Below are positions 1 through 8,644 of a stretch of DNA of 64,000 nt, piece by piece. The stretch lies in the NCBI GenBank assembly GCA_023443515.1, contig JAEZUC010000079.1:1-64000 (forward strand). Direction: 5' to 3'. The notes under the pieces were generated by a model. That model was not told the origin of the DNA. It was given only the letters and a program-made list of their open reading frames with translations, and ran no database searches. The DNA comes from Bacillota bacterium. Its GTDB lineage: Bacteria; Bacillota; Clostridia; Acetivibrionales; DSM-1351. Positions within the stretch are counted from its first letter, which is position 1. Each line of letters begins with the position of its first letter. Both the position numbers and the translations under genes were made by a program.

Positions 1-1
1 T

Positions 2-118
2 TACTCACTCCTTACAATATTTACAATATTGGTAGCCAGCGTAATTTTCTCAGTATACAAGTCAAAAAACGATGAAAAGAAGAAAAAAGAAATTGAGCTT
101 AAAAGAGTAGACCTTTAA
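2..118 (+). CDS. C-terminal end of a small membrane protein (partial)
   Basis: An open frame enters from the left edge and stops with TAA at 116-118. The 38 visible residues are one hydrophobic helix (LLTIFTILVASVIFSVY) followed by a tail packed with Lys and Glu, which looks like a single-pass or C-tail membrane protein with a charged cytoplasmic end. A strong hairpin terminator lies 8 bases after the stop, which supports this being a real gene end. The start and the rest of the protein are outside the window, so no function can be given. Confidence 0.5.
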   Translation, partial: YSLLTIFTILVASVIFSVYKSKNDEKKKKEIELKRVDL

Positions 119-125
119 GTAACAT

Positions 126-166
126 AAAATGGCCTAAGAAGCTTATGTAGCTTCTTAGGCCATTTT
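126..166. terminator. Strong bidirectional terminator
   Basis: An 18-bp perfect stem (126-143 with 149-166) with a 5-base loop, A-rich on the left and T-rich on the right. It sits between the partial + strand gene and the convergent small - strand gene, so it can serve both. Confidence 0.85.
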
Positions 167-168
167 CA

Positions 169-285
169 TCAGCAGTCATGCTTATTTCCGCAGCAACACG
201 CAATAATGAAAACAATAATAAGACCCCATATTACTCTTTCGTCGATACATTCACATCCACCAAAGAATCCCTTTTTGTTAGACAT
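169..285 (-). CDS. 38-residue Cys-rich membrane microprotein
   Basis: A short - strand frame of 38 residues starts with ATG at 285-283, ten bases after an excellent ribosome site (GGAGGGAG, complement of 296-303). The protein begins MSNKKGFFGGCECIDERVIW, continues with a hydrophobic segment (GLIIVFIIACCCG) and ends NKHDC. It has six cysteines, including a CCC run. The Gly-rich head followed by one short helix recalls the tiny YjcZ-type sporulation proteins of Firmicutes, but the similarity is by eye only. Such a protein would sit in a membrane or spore layer. It ends at the shared terminator 126-166. Expression and function are unproven. Confidence 0.6.
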   Translation of the reverse strand: MSNKKGFFGGCECIDERVIWGLIIVFIIACCCGNKHDC

Positions 286-444
286 AGGTATACAACTCCC
301 TCCAAAGATTAATGTTAAACTTTTTAGCTTGGTAACTAAATGGCTAATAACATAGTATTCATTGCATATAAATTGTGTTACACATCTTTTAATTTGGAAA
401 ATATAATAAAGTATATAAATTCTTTAAGTTAAACGGAGGCACGT

Positions 445-819
445 ATGAGTTTAACCCCAAGAAAGAAACGTGAGGTCAAATCAGAAAACGTACAAATCAT
501 GGCTTCTGTAAAAAGTCCATCTATCAATAAACAATATATAGATTACCGTGAATATACGGGACAGACGGTAACAGTATTTGTAAATTCAGGGGGAGTTGCC
601 GGAAATGGCTTTACAGGTGTTTTACTACTTCAAACGGATTCATACCTGAAGCTTCTGATACTGCCCTCTGCACCGCCTGAATGTTCCTTGGAAAATGCTT
701 GCAGTGGTAAAGATATTAATTTGTTATTCTGTTCGTTATGCCCCTACAACCTTAAGATTGGATCAATAGCTGAGATTCCCCTTGAAGCAGTAACAGCCTT
801 TGTACATAATAGTATTTGA
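445..819 (+). CDS. Hypothetical 124-residue protein
   Basis: A clear gene start: ACGGAGG lies eight bases before ATG at 445. The product has a basic N-terminus (residues 4-12), then a predicted beta-rich region from about residue 35 (YTGQTVTVFVNSGG, GFTGVLLLQTDSYLKLLIL). This could be a small barrel reminiscent of Sm-like or SH3-like folds. A Cys-containing segment follows (PECSLENAC, FCSLCPYN). There is no signal peptide or membrane helix. The four cysteines could bind metal, but their spacing does not match a family I recognise. A TATAAT box at 402-407 is the likely -10 element. The function is unknown. Confidence 0.7.
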   Translation: MSLTPRKKREVKSENVQIMASVKSPSINKQYIDYREYTGQTVTVFVNSGGVAGNGFTGVLLLQTDSYLKLLILPSAPPECSLENACSGKDINLLFCSLCPYNLKIGSIAEIPLEAVTAFVHNSI

Positions 820-916
820 TGGTTACCTGTGGGTTAATTTATGTATCATAAATGAATATTGTGATACAATTACTATTAATGTTAATAAATTAAAATACGA
901 TAAAAAAGGTAAATGT

Positions 917-2263
917 ATGAATTTATGTGAAAAATTTGAGTTCCCGGAAAATGCGGGTTATGTTATAAAAAAATTAAACGAAGCCGGATATGAAGCATAT
1001 TTTGTGGGAGGTTGCGTAAGAGATAGTATCCTTTGTAAAGCGCCCTATGATTGGGACATAACAACAAATGCACTACCTGCTGATATAAAAGCACTATTTG
1101 ACAAAACCTATGATACAGGTATAAAACACGGAACGGTTACTGTACTTGCAGGTGAAATGAGTCTGGAAGTTACAACATATAGGATAGATGGAGACTACAA
1201 AGATTTCCGCAGGCCGGATAAAGTTGAGTTTACATCCAGTCTTAGGGAAGATCTGGCAAGAAGAGATTTTACCATTAATGCCATGGCGTACCATCCTGAA
1301 CACGGACTTGTGGACTTTTTCGGCGGTTTTCAGGATTTAAAAAAACAAGTGATAAAAGCGGTTGGTGACCCAGAGCAAAGATTTAGGGAAGATGCTCTGC
1401 GTATGATGAGGGCAATAAGATTCTCAGCACAGCTGGGGTTTTCCATTGAAGAAGCCACATTTGAAGCTATAAAGGACAATTCGGCACTTATAGCCAATAT
1501 CAGCAGTGAGAGGATAAGAGATGAGCTGAATAAAACCTTGGTATCTGAGAAACCTGTGAAATTCAACTATTTGCACAAGACAGGGATACTACCCTATATT
1601 CTGCCTGAGTTTGAACGGTGCTATAAAACTGAACAGGTAAATCCCTATCATGTTTACAATGTAGCAGACCACACAATGTTTGCGGTAAAAAGTATTGAAA
1701 ATGATCATATTCTCAGGTGGACGATGCTCTTGCATGATGTTGGTAAACCGCCAAGAAAGACAACTGATGCAAAAGGCATAGACCATTTTTACGGTCATCA
1801 GGAAGTGAGTAGTCAAATTGCGGAAAAAGTACTTAACCGACTGAGATTTGATAAAGAATCAATAAAAAAAATTGTTTTGCTTGTAAAATACCACGACATG
1901 GATATAGAAGATACGCCAAAATCTATACGGAAAGCAATAAATAAAATTGGCGATGAGTTGTTCCCTTTACTACTGAAGGTACAGAAGGCAGATAAAATGG
2001 CTCAGAATCCGGATTTTCTTGCTGAAAGGCTTGTAAAATGGAACAAAATAGAAAAAATTTATTCGGATATAAAAAGTGAACAGCAGTGCCTGAATAAAAA
2101 GGACATGGCGGTTAACGGAGATGACCTGATACTGCTACTCGGAATGCAACCTGGTATAGAAATACGTGAAATGCTGGATTATTTGTGCGATTGCGTGCTG
2201 GAATGTCCGGAGCTGAATGAAAAGCAAAAATTATTGGAACTTGCCAAAAAACGAATAAAATAG
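917..2263 (+). CDS. cca: CCA-adding tRNA nucleotidyltransferase with HD domain
   Basis: Adds or repairs the 3' CCA end of tRNAs in the cytoplasm using CTP and ATP. The nucleotidyltransferase head shows GGCVRD (31-36), the metal-binding pair YDWD (Asp45, Asp47), RRDFTINAMA (115-124) and EDALRMMRAIRFS (158-170), all hallmarks of class II CCA enzymes. A C-terminal HD phosphohydrolase domain has LLHDVGKPPR with His273-Asp274. The length of 448 residues fits the HD-containing class. An open frame extends upstream to 800, but AAAAGG before ATG 917 and the conserved N-terminus decide this start. The DUF554 gene follows 10 bases later and is probably cotranscribed. Confidence 0.93.
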   Translation: MNLCEKFEFPENAGYVIKKLNEAGYEAYFVGGCVRDSILCKAPYDWDITTNALPADIKALFDKTYDTGIKHGTVTVLAGEMSLEVTTYRIDGDYKDFRRPDKVEFTSSLREDLARRDFTINAMAYHPEHGLVDFFGGFQDLKKQVIKAVGDPEQRFREDALRMMRAIRFSAQLGFSIEEATFEAIKDNSALIANISSERIRDELNKTLVSEKPVKFNYLHKTGILPYILPEFERCYKTEQVNPYHVYNVADHTMFAVKSIENDHILRWTMLLHDVGKPPRKTTDAKGIDHFYGHQEVSSQIAEKVLNRLRFDKESIKKIVLLVKYHDMDIEDTPKSIRKAINKIGDELFPLLLKVQKADKMAQNPDFLAERLVKWNKIEKIYSDIKSEQQCLNKKDMAVNGDDLILLLGMQPGIEIREMLDYLCDCVLECPELNEKQKLLELAKKRIK

Positions 2264-2273
2264 GGGAGAAGAT

Positions 2274-3002
2274 ATGATAGGGGTCGGAACAATTGTAAAT
2301 GCAGGTGCCGTAATCGTTGGAGGACTGGCAGGGACAGTACTCAGAAATGGTATATCTGAAAGGTATAAAAAAATTGTAATGCAGGCTATAGGTCTTTCGG
2401 TGCTCTTTATAGGAATATCCGGAACGATTAAAGAAATGATAACCATAGTTAACGGCAATAAGCTGGACAGGCAGTATATAATGCTAATGATTTTCAGCTT
2501 TGTTATAGGTGGACTTATAGGTGAGTTCTTAAAAATAGAAAAAAAGCTGGAGAGTTTGGGGACATGGTTTCAGAGTAGAATTCCTGATAAAGGAGGTTCT
2601 TTTTCAGACGGATTTGTGACTGCAAGTCTTGTTTTCTGTGTCGGTACAATGGCCATAATGGGTGCATTGGAGGATGGTCTCTCAGGTAACCCGTCTACAT
2701 TGTTTGCAAAATCAGTCCTGGATGGAGTTACAGCGTTAATATTTGCCTCAACTCTTGGTATAGGAGTATCCTTTTCTGCAATACCTATTCTTGTGTATCA
2801 GGGAGGTATTACACTGCTGGCGGGCGTAGTAAAGCCTTGGCTGACCCCTGAGGTTGTGTCACAGATGTCTCTTATAGGGGGAGTATTAATATTCGCCATA
2901 GGCATTAACCTTTTGGAGATAAAGAAAATCAATGTAGGCAACCTATTACCAGCAGTCTTTGTGCCGATATTTTACTATATAATAAAAATAATCTTTATGT
3001 AG
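2274..3002 (+). CDS. DUF554 family membrane protein
   Basis: A 242-residue integral membrane protein with about seven hydrophobic segments. The N-terminus is Gly-rich (GVGTIVNAGAVIVGGLAG), typical of the DUF554 (YdfK-like) family. The internal GTMAIMGALEDGLSGN region is also characteristic. The family is widespread in Firmicutes and has no settled function; a transport role is only a guess. GGGGAGAAG precedes the ATG. It lies 10 bases after cca, and the next feature is the tRNA promoter. Confidence 0.85.
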   Translation: MIGVGTIVNAGAVIVGGLAGTVLRNGISERYKKIVMQAIGLSVLFIGISGTIKEMITIVNGNKLDRQYIMLMIFSFVIGGLIGEFLKIEKKLESLGTWFQSRIPDKGGSFSDGFVTASLVFCVGTMAIMGALEDGLSGNPSTLFAKSVLDGVTALIFASTLGIGVSFSAIPILVYQGGITLLAGVVKPWLTPEVVSQMSLIGGVLIFAIGINLLEIKKINVGNLLPAVFVPIFYYIIKIIFM

Positions 3003-3025
3003 AAAAATTATTTTTAAATAAACGG

Positions 3026-3054
3026 TTGACAAATCAGTTGTCGCTCGGTATAAT
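3026..3054 (+). promoter_or_regulatory. Consensus sigma-A promoter for the tRNA-Gly pair
   Basis: TTGACA at 3026-3031, a 17-base spacer and TATAAT at 3049-3054. Both hexamers match the vegetative consensus exactly, as expected for stable RNA genes. Confidence 0.9.
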
Positions 3055-3073
3055 ATCTCTTGCAGTCAGTGAT

Positions 3074-3148
3074 GCGGGTTTAACTCAGCGGTAGAGTGTC
3101 ACCTTGCCAAGGTGAAAGTCGCGAGTTCAAATCTCGTAACCCGCTCCA
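3074..3148 (+). tRNA. tRNA-Gly(GCC)
   Basis: A 75-base cloverleaf. The acceptor arm GCGGGTT pairs with AACCCGC, followed by discriminator T and an encoded CCA. The anticodon loop TTGCCAA (3104-3110) carries GCC at 3106-3108, and the T arm contains GTTCAAATC. It is the first gene of a two-tRNA unit. Confidence 0.97.
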
Positions 3149-3152
3149 CTCT

Positions 3153-3226
3153 GCGGGTGTAGTTCAATGGTAGAACATCAGCCTTCCAAGCTGATTGCGT
3201 GGGTTCGATTCCCATCACCCGCTCCA
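3153..3226 (+). tRNA. tRNA-Gly(TCC)
   Basis: A 74-base cloverleaf only four bases after the first tRNA. The acceptor stem is GCGGGTG with CACCCGC, then T and an encoded CCA. The anticodon loop CTTCCAA gives TCC, and the T loop is GTTCGATTC. Together the two tRNAs read all four glycine codons. Confidence 0.97.
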
Positions 3227-3228
3227 AA

Positions 3229-3267
3229 AGAATTGTTTTCTTACTAAGAAAACAATTCTTTTTTTTG
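3229..3267 (+). terminator. Rho-independent terminator of the tRNA unit
   Basis: A 14-bp perfect stem (3229-3242 with 3246-3259), a 3-base loop and a run of T through 3267, directly after the second tRNA. Confidence 0.93.
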
Positions 3268-3404
3268 TGATTTTTGTCAACATGAAATAAGCTTGTATCA
3301 GCTATTTCACCAATAAAATTCTTAAAAATCAGAATGTTGGGAATACATAGCCTATAAAATAGTATATAGAATTTTTTTAGCCGTTTACGGTAAAAGGAGG
3401 TAAT

Positions 3405-5846
3405 ATGTATTCACAGCAAAAACAGTTGTGGAAGAAGGCATTGAGAGTACTATTGATAAGTTTACTGATGATAGCTTTTTCACCTCTTTATGTTTTTGCG
3501 GGAGAGGGAGATCTCAAAACCCCACCGCTATCCTCAACTCAGAACAACATACTATATATAGGCATACTGGTGTGTGTGCTGGGGATGTTATTCGGGGTAT
3601 TACAATTTCTGCAGATAAAGAAAATTGCCACACATAAAAGTATGTTGGACGTTGCAGATACCATTTATCAGACCTGCAGAACCTATCTGGTTCAGCAGGG
3701 GAAATTTCTGGCGTTGCTGCTGGTTTTCATTGGGGTATGCATAGCCTTTTACTTTGGCTTTTTGCAGAATAAAGGAGCAGGAGGAGTGGCTCTTATACTG
3801 TGCTTTACCATAATAGGTATTTTAGGCTCGTATGGTGTTGCCTGGTATGGCATAAGAATGAACACCATGGCAAACAGCAGAATGGCATTTTCTTCTCTGG
3901 AAAGAAAACCGTTAAAGCTTCTCTTTATACCTCTTGATTCGGGAATGAGTATAGGTGTAATCCTTATTTGCGTTGAGCTTGTAATGATGCTCATAATATT
4001 GAGGTTTGTTCCAAACCAACTGGCAGGTGCCAGCTTTATCGGATTTGCAATAGGAGAATCTCTGGGAGCCAGTGTACTGCGTATAGCAGGGGGTATTTTT
4101 ACCAAGATAGCTGATATTGGGTCTGATCTCATGAAAATTGTTTTTAAAATTAAAGAAGACGATCCAAGAAATCCGGGTGTTATAGCAGATTGTACAGGTG
4201 ATAATGCGGGGGACAGCATAGGCCCTACGGCGGATGGCTTTGAAACATACGGAGTTACAGGAGTTGCACTAATAACATTTATTATGCTTTCTGTAACAGG
4301 TGAGCTTCAAAGTGATATGCTTATATGGATATTTACAATGCGTATTCTTATGATAATAACTTCAATAGGATCATTTTATATAAATAAAGTGTTCAGTAAA
4401 GTCAGATTTGGAAACAGAGAGAATATTGATTTTGAAAAGCCACTGACAAGCCTTGTCTGGATTACTTCACTTTATTCAATAATAGCGACCTTTCTGGCAA
4501 GCTTCTTTATGATAGGCCCGGGAACCGTAACAAACGATACTTCCGAAGGACTATGGCTTGTCTTATCTTTAATTATAAGCTGTGGAACTCTGGGAGCTGC
4601 GCTTATACCTGAGTTTACAAAAATATTTACAAGTCCCAAATCTCTTCATGTACAGGAAACTGTTACAGCCTCCAGGGAAGGAGGGCCATCCCTAAATATT
4701 CTTTCAGGACTGGTGGCGGGGAATTTCAGTGCCTTCTGGAAGGGTATGGTTTTCATTGTTTTGATGTTTCTGGCATATGTTGCAAGCAGAATGGGACTGG
4801 AAGATATAATGAGTTACCCTTCAATATTCGCTTTCGGTTTGGTGGCCTTTGGCTTTTTAGGAATGGGGCCTGTAACCATTGCAGTTGACAGTTATGGCCC
4901 TGTAACGGATAATGCTCAGTCGATATATGAGTTATCCTTAATAGAATCTATACCTGAAATTGAATCCCAGATAGAAAATGACTTTGGCTTTAAGCCTGAT
5001 TTCGAAAAAGCCAAGTATTATCTTGAGGCCAATGACGGGGCAGGCAATACCTTCAAGGCAACAGCAAAACCTGTATTGATAGGTACAGCAGTGGTAGGGG
5101 CCACAACAATGATTTTTTCACTGATACTGGTTATCAAGAACAATCTTGGCGTAAAACCCGAAGAAATCCTGAACCTGCTGAATCCTTTCACTATCCTTGG
5201 TTTTCTTTGCGGAGGAGCTGTAGTCTATTGGTTTACCGGAGCATCCATTCAGGCTGTTTCAACAGGTGCATACAGAGCAGTAGAATATATAAAGAAGAAC
5301 ATATATCTGGAAGAGGATGCCAGCCCCAAAGCAGCAACTGAGAAGTCAAAAGAGGTTGTAAAAATATGTACACAGTATGCCCAAAAAGGAATGCTCAATA
5401 TTTTTGTGGCGATTTTCTCGTTCTCATTGGCATTTGCATTTTTGTCGGCTCCCAAAACCGGAAATGAATCAGTGTCACTTTTTGTGTCTTATCTGGTGTC
5501 TATAGCAGTTTTCGGTCTGTACCAGGCTATATTTATGGCAAATGCCGGAGGGTGTTGGGATAATGCTAAAAAGGTTGTTGAAGTGGATCTGAAGCAGAAA
5601 GGGACGCATCTCCACGATGCCACAGTAGTAGGAGACACTGTTGGAGACCCCTTCAAGGATACTTCTTCTGTATCTCTTAACCCGATAATCAAATTTACTA
5701 CACTTTTTGGATTGCTGGCTATGGAAATAGCTATTTCAGACACCTTCTTGGATGTTGCACCATATGCTGGAATAGCATTTTTAGCATGTGCATTATTCTT
5801 TGTATGGAGATCCTTCTACAGAATGAGGATAAACAGCAAAAACTAG
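3405..5846 (+). CDS. hppA: Membrane-bound ion-pumping pyrophosphatase
   Basis: Couples hydrolysis of cytoplasmic pyrophosphate to H+ (or Na+) export across the membrane. About 16 hydrophobic helices are visible. The substrate site shows DDPRNP (252-257), DNAGD (266-270), VDSYGPVTDN, ANAGGCWDNAKK and GDTVGDPFKD. The GNTFKA motif places Lys at 551, where K+-independent pumps carry Lys and K+-dependent ones Ala. At 813 residues it is longer than many bacterial homologues, and an extra N-terminal signal-like helix (about 12-32) explains part of this. The canonical DNVGDCAG segment reads DNAGDSIG, so it is a divergent member. AAAAGGAGG precedes the ATG. It stands as a single gene. Confidence 0.93.
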   Translation: MYSQQKQLWKKALRVLLISLLMIAFSPLYVFAGEGDLKTPPLSSTQNNILYIGILVCVLGMLFGVLQFLQIKKIATHKSMLDVADTIYQTCRTYLVQQGKFLALLLVFIGVCIAFYFGFLQNKGAGGVALILCFTIIGILGSYGVAWYGIRMNTMANSRMAFSSLERKPLKLLFIPLDSGMSIGVILICVELVMMLIILRFVPNQLAGASFIGFAIGESLGASVLRIAGGIFTKIADIGSDLMKIVFKIKEDDPRNPGVIADCTGDNAGDSIGPTADGFETYGVTGVALITFIMLSVTGELQSDMLIWIFTMRILMIITSIGSFYINKVFSKVRFGNRENIDFEKPLTSLVWITSLYSIIATFLASFFMIGPGTVTNDTSEGLWLVLSLIISCGTLGAALIPEFTKIFTSPKSLHVQETVTASREGGPSLNILSGLVAGNFSAFWKGMVFIVLMFLAYVASRMGLEDIMSYPSIFAFGLVAFGFLGMGPVTIAVDSYGPVTDNAQSIYELSLIESIPEIESQIENDFGFKPDFEKAKYYLEANDGAGNTFKATAKPVLIGTAVVGATTMIFSLILVIKNNLGVKPEEILNLLNPFTILGFLCGGAVVYWFTGASIQAVSTGAYRAVEYIKKNIYLEEDASPKAATEKSKEVVKICTQYAQKGMLNIFVAIFSFSLAFAFLSAPKTGNESVSLFVSYLVSIAVFGLYQAIFMANAGGCWDNAKKVVEVDLKQKGTHLHDATVVGDTVGDPFKDTSSVSLNPIIKFTTLFGLLAMEIAISDTFLDVAPYAGIAFLACALFFVWRSFYRMRINSKN

Positions 5847-5977
5847 GTCAAAGCACAGTTTTGTTCCAGCCCATTTCCTTTTTATCTCCATTATAATATA
5901 ATAGTAAGGTATGTATCAAAAAGAAGAAAACAGGTGCATTGTGCTAGCCTAATATACAACGAATTGAGGTGTTTCAG

Positions 5978-6904
5978 ATGTTTTCTGTAACCATAAGAGA
6001 GATAATGGAAGAGTTTCAGCTAGAAGAATTAACCGGTACCCCGGACTACGAGAATGTGGAAATCTCATCAGCCGATGTTAACAGGCCGGGATTACAGCTT
6101 GCCGGGTATATGGAATATTTTGGAACAGATAGAATGCAGATAATCGGTAAAGGTGAAACCGCCTACTTGATGCAGCTAACAGAGGAAGAACGGTATAAGA
6201 GACTGGATAACTTCTTTAAATGCGGATTTCCGTGTATGGTTGTAGCCAGGGGCTTAGGGGTTTTCCCTGAAATGATAGAAGTAGGTCGTAAATATAGGAT
6301 TCCTGTTTTAAGGACCGATGATGTAACCTCCAGATTTATGAGTGGTGTCATAAGATACCTGAATCTCCAGCTTGCACCAAGAACAAGTATGCACGGGGTG
6401 CTTGTAGAAGTATATGGTGAAGGTATACTTATACTTGGAGAAAGCGGAGTTGGAAAAAGTGAAATAGCTCTGGAACTGGTAAAAAGGGGACACAGGCTTG
6501 TAGCCGACGATAATGTCGAAGTCAGAAAGGTATCCGATAAGACCCTTGTTGGTACTGCTCCTGACATAATACGCCACTTTATAGAGATAAGAGGTATTGG
6601 TATTCTTGATGTAAAAAATCTTTATGGTGTAGGCTCTGTTAAAATGACAGAGAATATAAATCTTGTAATAAAGCTTGAACACTGGAACGACAAGAAAGTA
6701 TATGACAGACTTGGTCTTGAAGACGAATTTACTGATATATTGGGCCTTACGGTGCCATGCCTTAATATTCCGGTCAGTCCGGGAAGAAATCTGGCAATTA
6801 TAGTAGAAGTGGCTGCTATGAACAACAGACAGAAGAAAATGGGATACAATGCCGCAAAGGCTCTTAGTGAGCGAGTATTGGGCAATATTAATAAGGACAT
6901 ATAA
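5978..6904 (+). CDS. hprK: HPr kinase/phosphorylase
   Basis: A bifunctional enzyme that phosphorylates and dephosphorylates the regulatory serine of HPr-type proteins, linking glycolytic state to catabolite control. The N-terminal domain is followed by the catalytic His (SMHG, near residue 139), Walker A GESGVGKS (154-161), the acidic HRLVADD segment and the signature IEIRGIGILDVK. The 308-residue length is typical. A GTG at 5969 is in frame, but GAGGTG is ideally spaced for ATG 5978, so I chose that. It heads a same-strand run with the PHP gene, murB, rapZ and glmR. An HPr-like protein without the catalytic His is encoded at 59025-59252. Confidence 0.95.
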   Translation: MFSVTIREIMEEFQLEELTGTPDYENVEISSADVNRPGLQLAGYMEYFGTDRMQIIGKGETAYLMQLTEEERYKRLDNFFKCGFPCMVVARGLGVFPEMIEVGRKYRIPVLRTDDVTSRFMSGVIRYLNLQLAPRTSMHGVLVEVYGEGILILGESGVGKSEIALELVKRGHRLVADDNVEVRKVSDKTLVGTAPDIIRHFIEIRGIGILDVKNLYGVGSVKMTENINLVIKLEHWNDKKVYDRLGLEDEFTDILGLTVPCLNIPVSPGRNLAIIVEVAAMNNRQKKMGYNAAKALSERVLGNINKDI

Positions 6905-6936
6905 ATACATTACAAACCCGGTTGGAGGATATACTA

Positions 6937-7659
6937 TTGAAAATCGTAGTTGATACGCACACACATACTGTTTCAAGCGGACACGCATACAGCACAGTTC
7001 AGGAAAACGCAAAAGAGGCTTATACAAATGGAATTCGCATGATTAATATTTCAGATCACGGCCCGGCAATGAAAGGAGCTCCATTTCTTTATCATTTCGG
7101 TAATCTTGGAGTTATACCAGACATACTGTACGGGGTGAGGATTGTACGTGGTGTTGAATCGAACATAATAGATTATAATGGTTCGGTAGATATGCCGGAA
7201 AGATATTTAAAGAAGCTTGAGCTGGTTCTGGCCAGCTTTCATGACATATGTATAGAGCCTTCAACAGTTGAAAATCATACCAATGCCGCAATTAATATAT
7301 TAAAGAATCCATATATAGATATTTTTGCTCATCCGGGGAATCCTCAGTTCCAGATAGATATTGAGAAGGTTGTTAAAACAGCAAAAGAGTACAATAAGCT
7401 TATTGAGCTGAACAACCATTCTTTTGCAGTACGCCTGGGGAGTGAGAGGAATTGCAGGGAAATAGCACGAATGTGTAAAAAATACTGTGTAAGGATAACA
7501 ACAGGTACAGATTCTCATATAAGCTTCAATATCGGCAGATTTGATAAAGTCATGAAGATTCTGGAGGAAGAGGGAGTACCGGAAGACCTGGTAATAACTA
7601 CTTCTGTTGAGAAAATGGAAAATTATCTGTCCGAAAGGAAGAGACGTGTTGAAAAATAG
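6937..7659 (+). CDS. PHP-domain phosphoesterase (YcdX-like)
   Basis: A metal-dependent phosphohydrolase of the PHP superfamily. The N-terminal metal ligands are visible as VDTHTHTVSSGHAYS (about 5-19), followed by ISDHGPAM, FAHPGNP and, near the end, TGTDSHIS. The compact 240-residue single-domain form resembles YcdX-type PHP phosphatases rather than histidinol phosphatase or PolC. The natural substrate is not evident. The start is TTG 6937, eight bases after GGAGG; an upstream TTG at 6922 overlaps that site and is rejected. The 3' end overlaps the start of murB. Confidence 0.85.
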   Translation: MKIVVDTHTHTVSSGHAYSTVQENAKEAYTNGIRMINISDHGPAMKGAPFLYHFGNLGVIPDILYGVRIVRGVESNIIDYNGSVDMPERYLKKLELVLASFHDICIEPSTVENHTNAAINILKNPYIDIFAHPGNPQFQIDIEKVVKTAKEYNKLIELNNHSFAVRLGSERNCREIARMCKKYCVRITTGTDSHISFNIGRFDKVMKILEEEGVPEDLVITTSVEKMENYLSERKRRVEK

Positions 7660-8611
7660 AAATGCTGACAACAAGGAGGAATGCGCTATTCTACAGAATG
7701 AGGAGTTTGTTCAGAAACTAGTGTCCGTTACCGGAAAGGACGGAGTGTCAATAAATGAACCTATGGCTGACCATACCTCCTTTAAAATAGGCGGGCCTGC
7801 TGATATAATGATTTACCCCAAAAATAGCACCCAACTGGTAAATATTACAAGGGAATGCATGAAATCCAATGTACCATTTATGGTTATGGGAAACGGAACT
7901 AATTTGCTGGTATCAGACAGGGGAATCAGAGGTGTCGTAATCAAAATTTATGATAATATGGCAGCCTTCAGGGTTGATAATGATACCATTGAGCTGGAGG
8001 CTGGAATACTTGTTTCAAAGGCATCCAAGCTGGCTCTTGAATATTCTCTTTCAGGGTTGGAATTTGCTGAAGGTATACCCGGAACTGTGGGTGGAGCTGT
8101 AACCATGAATGCGGGAGCCTATATAGGCGAAATGTGTATGGTAGTTTACCAGACCGAGTATATGGACCGGGAGGGTAATATCAGAACAATCACAGGGGAG
8201 GAACACTGTTTTTCATATAGAAACAGTATTATACAGAAATCAAAAGGTATTGTTCTCAAAACAAGATTAAAGCTTCAGAAGGGTGACAGTTCAGAAATAA
8301 AGAAGCAAATGGATGAGTTCAATTTTAAGCGAAGGGATAAGCAACCTTTAGAGTGGCCCAGTGCAGGGAGTGTCTTTAAAAGACCCCAGGGACATTTCGT
8401 TGGGAAGCTCATTGATGACAGCGGGCTCAGAGGGTACGGAATTGGCGGGGCACAGATATCAGATAAACACAGTGGCTTTATAATAAATCGTGGAGGCGCT
8501 ACCTGTAGTGATGTTTTAGCCTTGATAAAGCACATACAGGATACCGTTGATGAAAAATTTGGAGTTCAGCTTGAGCCTGAACTAAGAATTATAGGAGACT
8601 TTAACCAATAA
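7646..8611 (+). CDS. murB: UDP-N-acetylenolpyruvoylglucosamine reductase
   Basis: Reduces UDP-GlcNAc-enolpyruvate to UDP-MurNAc in peptidoglycan precursor synthesis, using FAD and NADPH. The FAD-binding core has TSFKIGGPAD, MGNGTNLLVSD and EGIPGTVGGAVTMNAGAY. The catalytic region has YRNS, WPSAGSVFKRP and QISDKHSGFI, with EPELRIIG at the C-terminus. The length is 321 residues. GTG 7646 lies seven bases after AAAGG; TTG 7649 is an equally possible start. The gene overlaps the PHP gene by 14 bases, which implies coupled translation. Confidence 0.95.
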   Translation: MLKNRNADNKEECAILQNEEFVQKLVSVTGKDGVSINEPMADHTSFKIGGPADIMIYPKNSTQLVNITRECMKSNVPFMVMGNGTNLLVSDRGIRGVVIKIYDNMAAFRVDNDTIELEAGILVSKASKLALEYSLSGLEFAEGIPGTVGGAVTMNAGAYIGEMCMVVYQTEYMDREGNIRTITGEEHCFSYRNSIIQKSKGIVLKTRLKLQKGDSSEIKKQMDEFNFKRRDKQPLEWPSAGSVFKRPQGHFVGKLIDDSGLRGYGIGGAQISDKHSGFIINRGGATCSDVLALIKHIQDTVDEKFGVQLEPELRIIGDFNQ

Positions 8612-8644
8612 GACTATCACATACAAAAGATTTGGGGGATTAGG

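Noticed and set aside
3749..4219. 156-residue - strand frame inside hppA
   Set aside because: Hydrophobic pattern mirrors the membrane helices of the sense gene; no start signal.
6308..7027. Long open frame on the - strand (239 residues) across hprK and the PHP gene
   Set aside because: It is antisense to two well-supported genes, has no family motif and no ribosome site, and its composition is that of a codon-bias shadow.
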